From the NCBI GenBank assembly GCA_048013815.1, contig CM106586.1, forward strand, positions 7,874,001 through 7,938,000: DNA of 64,000 nt, written 5' to 3'. The translations under genes and the position numbers were made by a program. The notes under the pieces were generated by a model. That model had not been told where the DNA came from and searched no databases. It saw nothing but the letters and a program-made list of their open reading frames with translations. This stretch comes from Setoptus koraiensis. Lineage: Eukaryota > Arthropoda. This document shows, one piece after another, positions 62,695 through 64,000 of the stretch; position 1 is the first letter of the stretch; the number at the start of each line of letters is the position of its first letter.

Positions 62695-63807
62695 ATGTAT
62701 ATTAATCGATTGGTCAGGCTTCAAACTCAACAGCGAATTTACAGCCTATTTTATGATCAAACTTTGATCAAAGTAATACTCAAAGAAACAAATCAAAAGG
62801 ATCAGCTCAAGATGTCATCACTCAAGTCATCGCCTCACATACTACCAGGAATATTGGCGACTATACTACCACTCTCTTTGGTCGTGTGGGCCATTCAATA
62901 TATTTTGCCATTCAGAAACTCAGACTCTACATTATCACCAATCAGGTGCCTTATGTCTGTTATTGTACCCTTACTGATGCTTATAAATGCGGCCAAGAGT
63001 AAAAAGTTAGATAGGATGGGGATGGTGGTGGCATTTATTCTTGGATTTGTGGAGACTTTGAGCAATATCTCCATGATGGCCACAACAATAGCCTTTTTTA
63101 TGGCTGGTACTCGTGCCACTAAGTTTAAGAGATCAGCAAAGACATTCGAAGAAGATTCGTCTACTCATAGCAGAAGAAATTGGATTCAAGTCATAAGTAA
63201 CGGAGGGGTCGGCATGGAAATATCCATCCTTTTACTCATTGAGAAAGGTCCGGCGAGTGAGTTTCCCATCAATTTTGCTTACGACTATTTTCCAAGTTGG
63301 TTGGCAATGGCATTTCTTGGATCTATGTCATGTGCCTGTGGTGATACTTTGGCCTCCGAGCTGGCTCCAGCAATTACATCCGCACAACCGCGGCTTATCA
63401 CTAATCCGTTTAGAGTGGTTCCCCGAGGAACAAATGGAGGTATAACCTTCATCGGTATATTATGCAGTATTTTAGGTGGACTTATTTGTGGTTTCGCCTT
63501 TTTCATAGCAATTTTCGTCTGTGTTAGTAGAGATGTGCTGCTGACTAGCCCCCCTCAATGGCCATTAATGCTCGTTGGTGCATTCTCGGGGTTTTTCGGA
63601 TCTTTTGTTGATTCGCTACTAGGAGCCACTGTGCAGTTGTCCGGCCTCGATAAAAGGACAGGAAAAATTGTAGGGAAACTTAACGATGGAGTCGTTTGGA
63701 TTTCTGGATCGGATATACTTGACAATCATTCTGTGAATCTCATGTCGACATTAGTAACGGCAATGGTCAGTCCTTATGTTGCCAGAATAATGTGGGCAAG
63801 TGTCTAA
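62695..63807 (+). CDS. TMEM19: transmembrane protein 19 (TMEM19, DUF92 family)
   Basis: Multi-pass membrane protein of the DUF92/TMEM19 family, which includes plant VTE6 (phytyl-phosphate kinase); the animal substrate is not known to me. 370 residues from the first ATG. Met40 (62812, MSSLKSSPHILPG) starts just before the first membrane helix and is the likelier start, giving 331 residues, about the length of the human protein. Conserved stretches: RNWIQVISNGGVGMEISI, SMSCACGDTLASELAP, PRLITNPFRVVPRGTNGGIT, SAPQWP-like SPPQWPLMLVGAFSGFFGS, VDSLLGATVQLSGLD and DILDNHSVNLMSTL. The CGDTLASE and GTNGGIT motifs are family hallmarks. Confidence 0.93.
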   Translation: MYINRLVRLQTQQRIYSLFYDQTLIKVILKETNQKDQLKMSSLKSSPHILPGILATILPLSLVVWAIQYILPFRNSDSTLSPIRCLMSVIVPLLMLINAAKSKKLDRMGMVVAFILGFVETLSNISMMATTIAFFMAGTRATKFKRSAKTFEEDSSTHSRRNWIQVISNGGVGMEISILLLIEKGPASEFPINFAYDYFPSWLAMAFLGSMSCACGDTLASELAPAITSAQPRLITNPFRVVPRGTNGGITFIGILCSILGGLICGFAFFIAIFVCVSRDVLLTSPPQWPLMLVGAFSGFFGSFVDSLLGATVQLSGLDKRTGKIVGKLNDGVVWISGSDILDNHSVNLMSTLVTAMVSPYVARIMWASV

Positions 63808-63926
63808 TAATAATGGATGATTTGGTGTCAGACATGCGCCTCGTCTCACTAGTTTGATAAGAGCGATATAAATGAGTTTATAATAAATTAAATGGAATAC
63901 GATTTTGTACTTCAACACTAGTTAGC

Positions 63927-64000
63927 CTACTTCAAAACATTACGTATCTTCTCTAGTAGTTCCTCCTTGACTACCGGCGGAACAGCTGATCTAGCTCGTG
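63927..64000 (-). CDS. 3' end of an unidentified gene (C-terminal 23 residues)
   Basis: On the minus strand the window edge opens into a frame ending RSAVPPVVKEELLEKIRNVL-K and a stop at 63927-63929. It is a regular amphipathic helix and looks like real coding sequence: it is the only long open frame here and sits where the next gene is expected, converging with TMEM19. The rest of the gene lies beyond the window. I cannot name the family. Confidence 0.5.
   Translation of the reverse strand, partial: RARSAVPPVVKEELLEKIRNVLK

Overview
The window is nuclear DNA of an animal, most likely an arthropod. It carries single-copy eukaryotic genes such as RPL18A, WDR82, CSB/ERCC6, Scm, SMARCAD1, MAD2, INTS5, PPP5 and PIGZ. 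It also carries an obstructor/Gasp-type cuticle protein with three chitin-binding domains, which points to an arthropod. Genes are dense, introns are few and short, most genes are read from a single exon, and a PEP-synthase/rifampicin-phosphotransferase-like gene is present. Together these fit a compact chelicerate genome, tentatively an acariform mite. The lineage call is inference.

Layout. 1-6 kb: RPL18A, WDR82, a truncated and a full copy of a chimeric ERI3-like exonuclease gene, and MLF between the two copies. 6-16 kb: the SUN protein SUCO, the CSB/ERCC6 remodeller, a beta-1,4-GalNAc/Gal transferase, a CENP-A-like histone and mitochondrial ATP synthase beta. 17-23 kb: Scm (Polycomb group) facing SMARCAD1. 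24-31 kb: a PEP-synthase/RPH-like protein and PEPCK in tandem. 31-41 kb: gene-poor, holding only the five-exon Gasp-like gene, followed by a GC-rich, repeat-laden stretch with a 48-bp perfect palindrome. 41-49 kb: MAD2, a short URB1 C-terminal-domain protein and an SLC26 anion transporter. 49-64 kb: INPP5F/SAC2, pantothenate synthetase (PanC), MOCS2A, PPP5, INTS5, PIGZ, TMEM19 and the 3' end of an unidentified gene at the edge.

Two things stand out. First, the 5' flank, 5'UTR and mitochondrial presequence of the ATP synthase beta gene (about 13749-13956) have been copied about 9 kb upstream and joined to a DEDDh exonuclease of the ERI3 type (4888-5640). This gives a predicted mitochondrial ERI-like nuclease with all catalytic residues present. 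A second, damaged copy lies at 2373-2870. Second, an apparently complete pantothenate synthetase gene, an enzyme of bacteria, fungi and plants that animals normally lack, sits head-to-head with the molybdopterin synthase gene MOCS2A between ordinary animal genes, and carries an unusual cysteine-rich C-terminal segment. It is best read as a horizontally acquired gene now resident in the animal genome.

The genes do not form one pathway. Themes that recur are chromatin and chromosome segregation (WDR82, CSB, CENP-A, Scm, SMARCAD1, MAD2), phosphoenolpyruvate metabolism (PEPCK plus the PEP-synthase-like gene) and cofactor synthesis (PanC, MOCS2A). All exon boundaries given here were read by eye from GT/AG signals and reading-frame continuity. 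No transposon, CRISPR array, rRNA or tRNA gene could be supported.
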